NCBI GenBank assembly: GCA_900546925.1
Contig: UREV01000001.1
Span: 62,001-126,000 of the forward strand
Direction of reading: 5' to 3'
DNA length: 64,000 nucleotides
Source of the DNA: an uncultured Bacteroides sp.
GTDB lineage: Bacteria > Bacteroidota > Bacteroidia > Bacteroidales > UBA932
The position numbers were made by a program, and so were the translations under genes. The first letter of the stretch is position 1, and each line of letters starts with the position of its first letter. The notes beneath the pieces are model-generated. The model was not told the DNA's origin, did no database searches, and was given only the letters and a program-made list of their open reading frames with translations. Of the stretch, positions 35,428-44,834 are shown piece by piece.

Positions 35428-36774
35428 ATGGACAATAACGAAAATATACAGTTTGACTGCAGCCGCGGATGTATGGTGACACGCGATTCCAACGATGAGC
35501 TGAACTGCACATACAGGAGGGGTTGCTGCAAACTCGAAGATTATAACTGGCTCCAGGGAATATCCCAGGGAGAGTTTTCCGATTTGCTCGAAGTCAGGTT
35601 CAAGAATACTCGTAAAGGTATCTATGTCAATGCTTCCGGACAGAGTATTAAGATGGGTGATTTGGTGATCGTCGAAGCGCAGAGCGGACATGACCTCGGA
35701 ATCGTCACCCTCGACGGCCCTATCGTCGGAAGACAAATGAAGTGTAAAGGCATTGACCCTGAACATACGGAATTCAAGAAAATTTACCGCAAGGCGAAGA
35801 GCCTGGACATCGAAAAATGGCAGGAGGCGATAGCCCGCGAGCAGGAGACGATGATCCGTTCGCGCCAGATAGCTGTGGAACTCGGTCTCGACATGAAGAT
35901 CGGCGACGTGGAGTTTCAGGGCGACGGCACGAAGGCGATTTTTTATTATATAGCTGACGGACGCGTGGACTTCAGGCAGCTTATCAAGGTCTTTGCGGAG
36001 GAGTTCTGTATCAGGATAGAAATGAAGCAGATAGGTGCCAGACAGGAAGCCGGGCTTATCGGCGGACTCGGTATCTGCGGCAGGGAATTGTGCTGCGCGA
36101 ACTATATCACGAACTTCAAATCCATCTCCACGGCGGCTGCGCGTTGCCAGGATTTGTCGCTGAATCCGCAGAAATTGGCGGGGCAGTGCGGCAAGCTGAA
36201 ATGCTGTCTGAACTACGAGGTGGCGACTTACTTGGATGCACAGTCGAGGATTCCGCGCGTGTCGGAACCGCTTGAGTTCCAGGATGGTTTCGCTTATCTG
36301 ATGAAGACGGATATCCTGAAAGAGGTGATGTATTTCTCATATGACAAGGGCTCCATGGCCAGCCTTTACCCATTGGCTGCGTCTGAGGTCCGTGAGGTCA
36401 TAAAGATGAACCGCAACGGCATCAAGCCTGAGTCTCTGAAGACCGAACCGGAGCCTGAAATTCCAGAGTTTATCACTGCGGTGGGCGATGACAGCATCAC
36501 CCGTTTCGATGCGCCGGAGAGAAGAAGGCGTCGTAAATCGCAGCAGAAAGCTGAGCCTCGTCGCCAGAGAGGGCCTGCGCGCGACAATAATCGGGACGAT
36601 AACCGCGATAGTGCTCCACGCGACAACAACGCACAGAACGCACCTCGTGAGAACAATGCACGCGAAAATAGTCCTCGCGAAAACCGGCAGGACTCGCGCG
36701 CCCCGAGACGTCAGGGCGGCAGACCGCAGAATCGCCGTCAGCCGAAACCTGTAGAAAACAAGCCGAATGAGTAG
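35428..36774 (+). CDS. ricT: PSP1-domain protein, RicT/YaaT-like
   Basis: 448 residues. Cys-rich PSP1 core: CSRGCMV and YRRGCCKL near the N-terminus, then GLGICGRELCCANYI and CGKLKCCLNYE (about 215-270), a Cys set suited to an Fe-S cluster as in B. subtilis YaaT. The family acts in RNA processing and developmental control. The last 100 residues are Arg/Asn/Asp-rich and disordered. Its end overlaps the gldH start by 8 bases. Confidence 0.87.
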   Translation: MDNNENIQFDCSRGCMVTRDSNDELNCTYRRGCCKLEDYNWLQGISQGEFSDLLEVRFKNTRKGIYVNASGQSIKMGDLVIVEAQSGHDLGIVTLDGPIVGRQMKCKGIDPEHTEFKKIYRKAKSLDIEKWQEAIAREQETMIRSRQIAVELGLDMKIGDVEFQGDGTKAIFYYIADGRVDFRQLIKVFAEEFCIRIEMKQIGARQEAGLIGGLGICGRELCCANYITNFKSISTAAARCQDLSLNPQKLAGQCGKLKCCLNYEVATYLDAQSRIPRVSEPLEFQDGFAYLMKTDILKEVMYFSYDKGSMASLYPLAASEVREVIKMNRNGIKPESLKTEPEPEIPEFITAVGDDSITRFDAPERRRRRKSQQKAEPRRQRGPARDNNRDDNRDSAPRDNNAQNAPRENNARENSPRENRQDSRAPRRQGGRPQNRRQPKPVENKPNE

Positions 36775-37237
36775 GTTCCTCGCGATATTGGAACTTCTGG
36801 TCCTCGTGACCCTGTCCGCCTGCTCCAGGCCGGCCTCAGAAGAAATTTTTATCCCCGTTTCAGGTCGGGATGACTTCGGGAGGTTCGCGTTCGCCGTGGA
36901 TATGTCGGACTCAACCTCTTTATACTCAGTGTCTTTGCTGACATCCTTCGCCTGCCGGGACCGCCGGTTCTCTTCGTTCAGGTCAATGCCGTTGTGCATT
37001 GTTTGGGAGTCGCCTGACGGAAAACTGTATGAGGAAAACGTGGAAATAGGACGTGATGAAGTCCGCGAGGCATCTTACGACAAGAAAATTATTTATTCCC
37101 CGTATCGCAGCCATCTGAAACCTGTCGAATACGGGATATGGAACATGTATGTGAAAACCCCGGAAGATTCTCTTACCAAATATAAATTGTACGGCATGGG
37201 CATCCGTGTCAGAAGAGAAGAAACCGAAGAACGATAA
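36767..37237 (+). CDS. gldH: GldH-like lipoprotein
   Basis: 156 residues. Lipobox LSACSR (Cys about 19). Contains PLCIVWESPDGKLYEENVE and a YSPYRSHLKPVEYGIWNMYVK stretch typical of GldH. GldH is linked to gliding and type IX secretion in Flavobacteria, but is also kept by non-gliding Bacteroidales, where its role is unclear. Neighbours are housekeeping genes. Confidence 0.78.
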   Translation: MSRFLAILELLVLVTLSACSRPASEEIFIPVSGRDDFGRFAFAVDMSDSTSLYSVSLLTSFACRDRRFSSFRSMPLCIVWESPDGKLYEENVEIGRDEVREASYDKKIIYSPYRSHLKPVEYGIWNMYVKTPEDSLTKYKLYGMGIRVRREETEER

Positions 37238-37240
37238 CGG

Positions 37241-38116
37241 ATGGGACACGGTAAATTGAAGAAATTCAGCGAGAACGAGACATTCTCGTGTCTGCTGCAG
37301 CCAGCATCGGAAGATATATTGAAAAACAAGGAAAGTGGAGTTTGGACACCATTGAACCTCAGAGACCATGCTGTAAAAGGGCATTGGTCCGAACAAATGT
37401 TCCACGGCAGGAACTGCCCGATAGTATTGGAGCTGGGCTGCGGTAAGGGCGAGTATACGACGGCCCTCGCCGAGCGTAATCCGGAAATGAACTATATCGG
37501 AGTGGATATAAAGGGCGCAAGGCTCTGGAAGGGAGCTAAATACGCTACTGAAACAGGTCTGCAGAATGTCGCTTTCCTCCGCACCCGTATCGAGTTTATC
37601 GAGGCGTTCTTTGCCCCCGGAGAAATCTCCGAAATTTGGCTGACCTTCTCGGATCCGCAGATGAAAAGCGAGAACAGCCGCCTTACCAGTCCGATGTTCC
37701 TGGAACGCTACAGACATTTCCTGAAACCGGGCGGAATCGTTCATCTTAAGACCGACAGCACATTCCTATATGAATATACCAAGCAGCTCTGCGCTGCGAA
37801 TAATCTGCATGTACTTGCTTCTACATCAAATCTTTACGGTGTAGGGGAGAGTGGTGCGGCTGAGAATCCGCGGGAATCTCTGTATTCGTCGGAATTTTCA
37901 TCAGTATGCGGGGAAGCTGCCGTAGACGCATTGTTCGAAGTCCAGACTTTCTACGAGCAGAATTTTCTGTCGCAGGGATTCAAGATAAACTATATCGCGT
38001 TTACCATCGACCATGAAGGACCTTTTGTCAGTCCTGATTTCGATGCGGCTTACTGGCGTGAGGCTGAGGCTCCGCGTTTCCTTCCGGGCAGCATGCAGGC
38101 CTCCAGAAAACATTAA
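37241..38116 (+). CDS. trmB: tRNA (guanine-N7-)-methyltransferase
   Basis: 291 residues. Makes m7G46 in tRNA. Motif I VLELGCGKGEYTTALAERNP, YIGVDIKGARLWKGAKYA, and the TrmB-specific IWLTFSDPQMKSENSRLTSPMFLERYRHFLKPGG followed by LKTDS. Longer than the E. coli enzyme. It starts 3 bases after gldH. Confidence 0.93.
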   Translation: MGHGKLKKFSENETFSCLLQPASEDILKNKESGVWTPLNLRDHAVKGHWSEQMFHGRNCPIVLELGCGKGEYTTALAERNPEMNYIGVDIKGARLWKGAKYATETGLQNVAFLRTRIEFIEAFFAPGEISEIWLTFSDPQMKSENSRLTSPMFLERYRHFLKPGGIVHLKTDSTFLYEYTKQLCAANNLHVLASTSNLYGVGESGAAENPRESLYSSEFSSVCGEAAVDALFEVQTFYEQNFLSQGFKINYIAFTIDHEGPFVSPDFDAAYWREAEAPRFLPGSMQASRKH

Positions 38117-38122
38117 CTGTAA

Positions 38123-38192
38123 CTCCTCTCGGGGAAGGGACTTGCTTTCGGGCGGGCTCTAAAAGCGGTGTTTCGTCCTTTCGAAACTTGAG
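38123..38192 (-). repeat. Truncated, inverted copy of the 188-bp MITE-like element
   Basis: On the minus strand this matches about 75 bp of the left end of the elements at 11242 and 51804 (CTCAAGTTTCG, GAAACACCGCTTTTAGAGCCC, AAGTCCCTTCCCCGAG). The terminal GAAACTTGAG ends 3 bases from the miaA stop, just as copy A ends 3 bases from the thiH stop. Confidence 0.75.
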
Positions 38193-38195
38193 TTG

Positions 38196-39209
38196 CTAAG
38201 GTTCCACCCAATGGATTTTTATGCCTTTGCGCTCCATTCCTCGGAACCATGTCATCTGCCTTTTGGCGAACTGATGGATGGCATTTCCGAGAAGGGTCTT
38301 CATCTCGTCGAGAGAAAGAATTCCTAATACATATTGTGTAACGAATTTATATTCAAGACCATAGTATGTCAGATTCTCGGCCGGCACGCCGCTGTCCAGC
38401 AGTCTCCTGACCTCGTCTGCCATACCCTCCGCGATTCTCTCGTCCAATCGTCTGTCTATCCTTCTGTTACGTTCCTCGCGTGAAACCAGCGTACCTATAT
38501 AATATGTCTTCTTCGGAAGATAGCAAGTGTTCTCGACCGGATGCTCTTTCTGCCACATGGCGATCTCGATGGCGCGGATAGTTCGCTGTCTCGTGTCTAT
38601 GTCAGTCTTGTTGTGGAGTTTTTTCAGAGAAGAAAGAAGTTCTACGAGTTCTTCTGTGCTCTTTTCTTCCAATTCGGCTCTTAATTCCGGTGACGGTGGA
38701 ACGTCGGGAATGGAGTATCCGCAAGTAGCCGCTTCCAGGTAAAGTCCTGATCCTCCGCATAATATAGGTATACCACCTCTGTCGCAAATGTCCTTGTATG
38801 CTTTTTCGAATGCTTTCTGATACTGGTACAGGTCGAATTTGGTACCTGCATCTACGATGTCGATAAGGTGATACGGGATGTCGCCATATTCGTCCAGATC
38901 CTTGCCTGTACCGAGGTCCATTCCCCTGTAGACCTGCCTCGAATCTCCGGACAGGATTTCGGCCCCTGCCGGCTTGACCCCAGAGTCGCAATTTGTCGCA
39001 CCGGCATTGACCCTGACCGCTCTCAACTCGTTCAGCGCGTGCGCGAGTCCTACCGCGTAGCGGGTTTTTCCGGAAGCGGTGGGGCCGAGTACGCAGATTA
39101 GGTCAATGTCTTTGTTTTCAAATTGTTGCAGTATTTCTTCCGGTCGGATTATTTCCGGATCCGGCAGTTCTGCGATGGTGGTGAATGTATGAGGTCTCTT
39201 TGTGGACAT
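38196..39209 (-). CDS. miaA: tRNA dimethylallyltransferase
   Basis: 337 residues. Transfers a dimethylallyl group to A37 of tRNAs reading UNN codons. P-loop CVLGPTASGKTRYAVGLA, EILSGDSRQVYRGMDLGTGK, YHLIDIV, and LCGGSGLYLEA. An extra loop of about 20 residues (RVNAGATNCDSGVKPAGA) precedes the SGDSRQ motif, and an N-terminal extension of about 35 residues precedes the P-loop. Confidence 0.95.
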   Translation of the reverse strand: MSTKRPHTFTTIAELPDPEIIRPEEILQQFENKDIDLICVLGPTASGKTRYAVGLAHALNELRAVRVNAGATNCDSGVKPAGAEILSGDSRQVYRGMDLGTGKDLDEYGDIPYHLIDIVDAGTKFDLYQYQKAFEKAYKDICDRGGIPILCGGSGLYLEAATCGYSIPDVPPSPELRAELEEKSTEELVELLSSLKKLHNKTDIDTRQRTIRAIEIAMWQKEHPVENTCYLPKKTYYIGTLVSREERNRRIDRRLDERIAEGMADEVRRLLDSGVPAENLTYYGLEYKFVTQYVLGILSLDEMKTLLGNAIHQFAKRQMTWFRGMERKGIKIHWVEP

Positions 39210-39235
39210 AGTCTTGTTGCATTCTTTATGGTGTG

Positions 39236-39263
39236 CAAAAATAGCGAATATTTCTTATATTTG
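39236..39263. promoter_or_regulatory. Back-to-back promoters for miaA and smpB
   Basis: TATTTTTG at 39236-39243 on the minus strand serves miaA, and TATATTTG at 39256-39263 on the plus strand serves smpB. Only 12 bases separate the boxes, so the two promoters probably compete. Confidence 0.6.
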
Positions 39264-39303
39264 CGGATTCCGTATGTAACGGATGAATTTTAAATGAAGT
39301 ATT

Positions 39304-39759
39304 ATGGCGAAAGAGAAGAAGAGCAGAGTGAATATAAATAATAAAAGGGCCTCGTTCGATTACGAGTTCCTGGAGACTTATACGGCCGGAATTGTCCTCG
39401 TCGGGACGGAAATCAAGTCTATCCGTGCGGGTAAGGCTTCCATGTCCGATGCGTTCTGCTATTTCGACAACGGGCAGCTTTTTGTGCGTGGAATTAATAT
39501 CGCCATGTATACTTGGGGTTCGTGGGGGCAGCATGCGCCTATGCGTGACAGAAAATTACTGTTGCAGAAGCGTGAACTGCGTCATCTTCAGCAGAAGGTA
39601 AAAGAAAAGGGCCTCACCATCGTAGGGGTAAGGCTCTTTATCTCAGATAATGGCTATGCCAAACTTAATATCGCTCTTGCGCGAGGCAAGAAACAGTATG
39701 ACAAGCGTGAATCCATTAAGGAAAAGGATCTCCGCCGGTCGATGGAGCGCGGCGAGTAA
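39304..39759 (+). CDS. smpB: SsrA-binding protein SmpB
   Basis: 151 residues. Partner of tmRNA in rescuing stalled ribosomes. Seen are [51 protein letters not shown] and the basic tail [17 protein letters not shown]. Full length. Its stop codon abuts the metK stop on the other strand with no base between. Confidence 0.97.
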   Translation: MAKEKKSRVNINNKRASFDYEFLETYTAGIVLVGTEIKSIRAGKASMSDAFCYFDNGQLFVRGINIAMYTWGSWGQHAPMRDRKLLLQKRELRHLQQKVKEKGLTIVGVRLFISDNGYAKLNIALARGKKQYDKRESIKEKDLRRSMERGE

Positions 39760-41076
39760 TTACAGGCCGAATGCTTCTTTTACCTTAGGCACGGCATCCA
39801 GGAGTTCCCAACCGAAGAACTGGAGAACTTTCTCCACCTCTTTTCCGTCACGGATTACCTTGACGGCTTTCGTGTATGGCTTGCGGCCTACGTGTCCATA
39901 ACTTGCGGTCGGTTCGTAGATAGGGTTCTTAAGCTGGAACTTCTCGATAATCTTGGCAGGACGCAAATCGAAAATCTCACCTACTTTCTCGGCGATGATG
40001 GCGTCCGAAAGACCGTTTTTGGCTGTACCATAAGTGTTTACGAAGATGCTGACAGGTCTTGCCACGCCGATGGCATAAGCTAGCTGTACGAGAACTTCAT
40101 CTGCGACTCCTGCAGCCACGAGGTTCTTCGCGATGTATCTTGCCGCATAAGCTGCTGATCTGTCGACCTTTGAAGGGTCTTTTCCGGAGAATGCGCCGCC
40201 GCCGTGAGCACCGCGTCCGCCGTATGTGTCCACGATAATTTTACGTCCTGTAAGACCGGTATCGCCATGAGGACCTCCGATTACGAACTTTCCGGTAGGG
40301 TTCACGTGGAGAATGAAATTGCCGTCGAAGAGGGCTGCAGTCTTTTCAGAAAGAGTTTCGAGAACCTTAGGAAGGAGGATCTCTCTGACATCCTTTTCGA
40401 TTTTGTCGTGCATAGCCTTGTCCACTCTTTCCAGACCGAACTGTTTTACCGCCTCGTCGTATGACATGTTGCCGAGCTCAGGCGCCACGAATTCGTCGTG
40501 CTGGGTGGAAACCACGATGGTGTGAACGCGCACAGGATGGTTGTTCTCATCGTATTCGATGGTGAACTGTGACTTCGCGTCAGGTCTCAGGTAAGGCATA
40601 AGGTCAATGCTCTTTTTTCTTATCTCGGCCAGTACCTGGAGTGTCAGATGAGAAAGGGCGAGAGGAAGAGGCATATATTCCTCAGTGTCGCGGCAGGCAT
40701 AGCCGAACATCATGCCCTGGTCTCCTGCACCCTGCTCATCAGGGTCGGTACGTACCACACCTCTGTTGATATCGGCACTTTGCTCATGGATAGCTGACAG
40801 AACTCCGCAGGAGTTGCCGTCGAACATGTAATCTGCCTTATTGTATCCGATGTTGTTGATAACCTTGCGGACAGTGGACTGGATATCCACATAAGCATGC
40901 TCCGCACGAACCTCGCCTCCGACAACTACAAGTCCGGTGCTGCAGAATGTTTCGCAAGCTACCTTGGATTCCTGGTCTTGTCTGAGAAATTCGTCGAGAA
41001 TGGCGTCTGAAATCTGATCCGCAACCTTATCAGGATGTCCCTCGGAAACAGATTCTGATGTGAATAAATAATGCAT
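39760..41076 (-). CDS. metK: S-adenosylmethionine synthetase
   Basis: 438 residues, the longer form common in Bacteroidota. Makes SAM from methionine and ATP. Signatures are [39 protein letters not shown] (adapted GAGDQG) and [26 protein letters not shown]. Its 5' region holds a SAM-II riboswitch followed by a terminator, so its product should repress it. Confidence 0.97.
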   Translation of the reverse strand: MHYLFTSESVSEGHPDKVADQISDAILDEFLRQDQESKVACETFCSTGLVVVGGEVRAEHAYVDIQSTVRKVINNIGYNKADYMFDGNSCGVLSAIHEQSADINRGVVRTDPDEQGAGDQGMMFGYACRDTEEYMPLPLALSHLTLQVLAEIRKKSIDLMPYLRPDAKSQFTIEYDENNHPVRVHTIVVSTQHDEFVAPELGNMSYDEAVKQFGLERVDKAMHDKIEKDVREILLPKVLETLSEKTAALFDGNFILHVNPTGKFVIGGPHGDTGLTGRKIIVDTYGGRGAHGGGAFSGKDPSKVDRSAAYAARYIAKNLVAAGVADEVLVQLAYAIGVARPVSIFVNTYGTAKNGLSDAIIAEKVGEIFDLRPAKIIEKFQLKNPIYEPTASYGHVGRKPYTKAVKVIRDGKEVEKVLQFFGWELLDAVPKVKEAFGL

Positions 41077-41174
41077 ATTCGATATTTATTTTAAACCTTG
41101 CCGCGCAGGCTGTGCAGGTGTCTGCGTTTTTGTCGTTTTACGGCTCCTGACAGCCGTTCGGGTACGTGTAGATA

Positions 41175-41204
41175 CGAAAAAACGTCCCACTGATGTGGAG
41201 ACGT
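41175..41204 (-). terminator. Riboswitch-linked terminator in the metK leader
   Basis: On the minus strand, ACGTCTCCAC-ATCA-GTGGGACGT is a stem with one bulged base, followed by TTTTTT. It lies about 100 bases before the metK start and about 60 after the SAM-II aptamer, a position suited to premature termination when SAM is abundant. Confidence 0.7.
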
Positions 41205-41265
41205 CACAAAAACACAAAACATTGATATGAAAAGCGACCTCAATGCTCACGAGGTCTTGAATGTC

Positions 41266-41316
41266 AACATTTTAGCATTTTTTAACGTGGTTGCAAGCAG
41301 GCAAATCTCTCCACAT
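41266..41316 (-). ncRNA. SAM-II riboswitch upstream of metK
   Basis: Minus-strand order: P1 GTGG, loop GAGATTTGCCTGCTTGCAA, P1' CCACG, then TTAAAAAATGCTAAAATG. This matches the SAM-II pattern closely: the GATTT..CC...TTGCAA loop, the P1 partner, and the A-rich (A)AATG.GCTAAAA tail that forms the pseudoknot with the loop U-tract. It is followed by a GACCTC/GAGGTC hairpin (41236-41256) and the terminator at 41175-41204. SAM-II controlling metK is consistent with its ligand. Confidence 0.82.
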
Positions 41317-41323
41317 CGAGCCG

Positions 41324-41331
41324 CAAATTTA
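41324..41331 (-). promoter_or_regulatory. TAnnTTTG promoter of metK
   Basis: TAAATTTG on the minus strand; initiation a few bases downstream begins the transcript at the SAM-II aptamer. Confidence 0.6.
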
Positions 41332-41442
41332 CGAAGAATTTTTTAAAAAGCAAGAGTTTTTCTGATTTTCTTTAACCTGACGTTTTTGCGGAAAAATGTG
41401 ACAAAAATCAAAAATTATTGAGTTTTACCCTCTTTAGATTTT

Positions 41443-41470
41443 TATATTTGTAAGTAAAAGCATAACTTTG
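41443..41470 (+). promoter_or_regulatory. Two candidate -7 boxes of the Oar-like receptor gene
   Basis: TATATTTG at 41443-41450 and TAACTTTG at 41463-41470, on the plus strand, 52 and 32 bases before the ATG. Either or both may be used. Most of the rest of 41332-41502 is AT-rich spacer. Confidence 0.55.
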
Positions 41471-41502
41471 CGACAAAATAAACAAACAATAATTATTTCT
41501 CT

Positions 41503-44500
41503 ATGAATTATTCATTAAAGCATCTGTTGCTTGCCGGCATTTCCATGTTGGCAGGTACGCTAGCCTATGCGCAGGTGACTACGTCCTCTATGGCAGGTCG
41601 TGTCGCTGATGAAAAAGGAGAACCGGTCGTTGGAGCGGCAGTGGTTGCCACCCACGAACCTTCCGGTACTGTTTACGGAGCAACTGTTAACCAGAACGGA
41701 CAGTATACCATCAATGGTATGCGTTCAGGTGGACCATACAAAATCGAGGTCTCATCAGTTGGTTACACCTCCCTCGTCTTTAAGGATGTAACTCTTCAGC
41801 TCGCTGAAACTTACAACCTGAATGCAACTCTTAAGGAGTCTACTGAGTTCCTTGAGCAGGTTGTTGTAATCGGAACAGCCAAATCCAGATTCAGCACGGA
41901 AAAGACCGGTGCTGCTACCAACATCAACAGCCAGCAGATCGAGTCTCTTCCGACTGTCAGCAGAAGTATCACTGACGTTACCAGACTTTCACCTTATGGT
42001 GGAAACGGCATGAGCTTCGCAGGCGCTGACGGTCGTACAGCTAACTTCACTGTCGATGGTGCTAACTTTAACAACAACTTCGGTCTTAGCGACAAACTTC
42101 CTGGAGGTGGAAGCCCTATTTCCATCGATGCTCTCGAAGAGCTTCAGGTCGTTATTTCTCCATACGATGTTCGTCAGACGAACTTCATCGGTGGTGGTGT
42201 CAACGCTATTACCAAGTCAGGTACCAACACATTCAAGGGATCCGCTTACGTATATCACAAGAATGAGAACCTTCGTGGTGATTCTATTGATGGTGAGCAG
42301 ATTTCAGGTGCAAGAGCTAAGGACCGCAACACTATCTACGGTGTTACTCTCGGTGGCCCTATCATCAAGAACAAACTCTTCTTCTTCGTTAACTATGAGT
42401 ATGAGAAGACTCCTACTGTAGCTAACCGTTGGAGAGCTTCTGAGGATGGTGTCATGGATGCTGACAACTATGTTTCCCGTGCTACCGTCGAGGACCTTCA
42501 GAAGGTTTCCGATTTCGTGAAGCAGAAATATGGTTATAATACAGGTTCTTTCACTAACTTCCCTGCAGACGAGAGCAACAGAAAGATTCTCGCACGTCTC
42601 GACTGGAACATCAACAAGGATCATCACCTTGCAGTTCGTTATAACTACACTCTCGACAAGGCTTGGAACTCACCTAACGGATCATCTATGGATGGTGGTA
42701 CCCGTTCACCTGAGTACCGTATGTCTAAATATGGTATGTCTTATGCGAACTCTATGTACTCCCTCGACAAGCTTGTTCACTCATTCTCATTTGACTTGAA
42801 CAGCCGTTTCGGAGACAAGATTTCCAACCAGTTCCTCGCAACATACTCCAAGATGGATGATGTCCGTGGAAGTAATTCAGACCCATTCCCATTCATCGAT
42901 ATCCGTAAAGATGACGGAAGCTCTGTTCTTCCTTACATCTCACTCGGTTATGAGCTCTTCACATGGAACAATGGTGTGCACAACAACGTGTTCAATCTTA
43001 AGGATGACCTTACCTACTATCTCGGCGACCACAAGATTATCGGTGGTTTGAGCTATGAGTATCAGATGGCTGACAACGCATACATGAGAAACGGTACAGG
43101 TTACTACCGTTACAGAAGCCTCGATGACTTCTTGAACGGAGCAGCTCCTGAGGTAGTCTGCATGACTTATGGTTATGATGGTGAGAAGAACCCTGCTGCC
43201 CGTGTAAGATTCCACAGAGCAGGTATTTACGCTCAGGATGACTGGTCTATAAATGATAACTTCAAGCTTACTTACGGTATCCGTTTCGATGGTCTCTTCT
43301 TCGATAACGATGACCTTACGACCAACCAGAAGGTGAACGACCTCGACTTCAACGGAAAACACGTTGATACAGGCAGCTGGCCTACATCTAAGCTTACCGT
43401 TTCACCAAGAGTAGGTTTCACTTGGGATGTATTCGGAAACAAGACTCTTAAGGTACGTGGTGGTACCGGTCTCTTCTCAGGACGTCTTCCACTCGTATTC
43501 TTCACCAACATGCCTACAAACTCAGGTATGGTTCAGTATCAGGCAAAACTTAACTCTGATGGCAAGAACGGTGGTACCAAGACTGATATGACTCAGTTCG
43601 CAGGCGGTCTCGTTACTGACGCCAACGGAAAGGCTACCATGTCTGCACTCCATGACAAACTCATTTCTATGGGTTATCCTGACAAGATCTCTCCTGATGA
43701 GGGTACTGTTTCATCTTCATTCGCTGCAGTGGACAAGAAGTTCAAGATGCCTCAGGTATGGAAGACTTCTTTGGCTGTAGACTACTCATTCCCTACATCA
43801 TTCCCATTCTCCATCACAGCTGAGGGTATTTTCAACAAGACTGTGAACGCTGTCTGCATCTCAGACTGGAGTATTAAGGATGTAAACGGATTCTCAAGAT
43901 TCAACGGTGCTGACAACAGACCTATCTACCAGGACTTCAAATATACATACGAGAAGGATGGCAAGACCACCAATATGCCAAGCGCTTATGTTCTTACCAA
44001 CACAAGCAAGGGTTACGGCTGGTCAGGCAACTTGACAGTGAACATGACCCCTGTAAGCGGTCTTCACATCATGGCTGCTTATACTCACACTGTTTCAAAG
44101 GAACTTACCGGTATGCCTGGATCTGATGCTTCTTCAGCATTCACCTATATCCCTACATACGAGGGTCCTAACAATGCGAGACTTCACAACTCTTCATACG
44201 TAACTCCTGACCGTATCGTTGCTTCTATCACTCATGACGACAAGTGCGGCAACCACTTCAGCTTCATCTATGAGACTTGGAGAGGCGGTAACAACTACTC
44301 TTACATGACTAACGGAGATATGAATGGTGACGGTTATGACTATGACTCTATTTACATCCCTACAGATTCTCAGGTTAAGAATGGCGAGTTCCGTTTCGTA
44401 TCTGATGATGACCGTGACCGTTTCATGGAGTTTGTCCACAAGGATAAATATCTTAAGAATCATCAGGGTAAATATGCTGAGGCTTACAGCGTTTACAGCC

Positions 44501-44817
44501 CATGGGTTCACCGTGTAGACTTCAGCTACAAGCATGATTTCAAGGTTAAGATCGGTAATACCAAGAATACTCTCCAGCTCAGCTGCGATATCAAGAACCT
44601 GCTGAACCTCTTCAACTCTTCATGGGGCGTAAGCAAGTACATGAACCCTGAACTCAACTCAGGACGTATTCTCAAGTATGCCGGTGTAGATGCTGACGGT
44701 TATGCAACATTCTCTACTCCAGCTGCTGTAAGCGGAGATACCAAGATTTGGACACTTAACCACGCCATCGGACAGTGCTGGTATGCGTCTATCGGTATCA
44801 AGTACATGTTCAACTAA
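41503..44817 (+). CDS. Oar-like TonB-dependent outer-membrane receptor
   Basis: 1104 residues. Signal peptide 1-23 (ending AYAQ), carboxypeptidase-regulatory domain (about 28-115, SMAGRVADEKGEPVVGAAVVAT), plug (about 125-240, LPTVSRSITDVTRLSPYGG and ELQVVISPYDVRQTNFIGGGVNAITKSGTN, typical of Oar), and a large barrel ending KYMFN. Unlike SusC it has no SusD partner. The next gene, 17 bases on, is a surface-type lipoprotein with nucleic-acid-binding-like folds, and the one after is a nuclease. Strong codon bias suggests high expression, and it has none of the 9-bp words. Confidence 0.9.
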   Translation: MNYSLKHLLLAGISMLAGTLAYAQVTTSSMAGRVADEKGEPVVGAAVVATHEPSGTVYGATVNQNGQYTINGMRSGGPYKIEVSSVGYTSLVFKDVTLQLAETYNLNATLKESTEFLEQVVVIGTAKSRFSTEKTGAATNINSQQIESLPTVSRSITDVTRLSPYGGNGMSFAGADGRTANFTVDGANFNNNFGLSDKLPGGGSPISIDALEELQVVISPYDVRQTNFIGGGVNAITKSGTNTFKGSAYVYHKNENLRGDSIDGEQISGARAKDRNTIYGVTLGGPIIKNKLFFFVNYEYEKTPTVANRWRASEDGVMDADNYVSRATVEDLQKVSDFVKQKYGYNTGSFTNFPADESNRKILARLDWNINKDHHLAVRYNYTLDKAWNSPNGSSMDGGTRSPEYRMSKYGMSYANSMYSLDKLVHSFSFDLNSRFGDKISNQFLATYSKMDDVRGSNSDPFPFIDIRKDDGSSVLPYISLGYELFTWNNGVHNNVFNLKDDLTYYLGDHKIIGGLSYEYQMADNAYMRNGTGYYRYRSLDDFLNGAAPEVVCMTYGYDGEKNPAARVRFHRAGIYAQDDWSINDNFKLTYGIRFDGLFFDNDDLTTNQKVNDLDFNGKHVDTGSWPTSKLTVSPRVGFTWDVFGNKTLKVRGGTGLFSGRLPLVFFTNMPTNSGMVQYQAKLNSDGKNGGTKTDMTQFAGGLVTDANGKATMSALHDKLISMGYPDKISPDEGTVSSSFAAVDKKFKMPQVWKTSLAVDYSFPTSFPFSITAEGIFNKTVNAVCISDWSIKDVNGFSRFNGADNRPIYQDFKYTYEKDGKTTNMPSAYVLTNTSKGYGWSGNLTVNMTPVSGLHIMAAYTHTVSKELTGMPGSDASSAFTYIPTYEGPNNARLHNSSYVTPDRIVASITHDDKCGNHFSFIYETWRGGNNYSYMTNGDMNGDGYDYDSIYIPTDSQVKNGEFRFVSDDDRDRFMEFVHKDKYLKNHQGKYAEAYSVYSPWVHRVDFSYKHDFKVKIGNTKNTLQLSCDIKNLLNLFNSSWGVSKYMNPELNSGRILKYAGVDADGYATFSTPAAVSGDTKIWTLNHAIGQCWYASIGIKYMFN

Positions 44818-44834
44818 TTTATTGTCAAGAATTT

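Noticed and set aside
34731..35531. 266-codon frame on the minus strand
   Set aside because: Antisense to holB; shadow frame.
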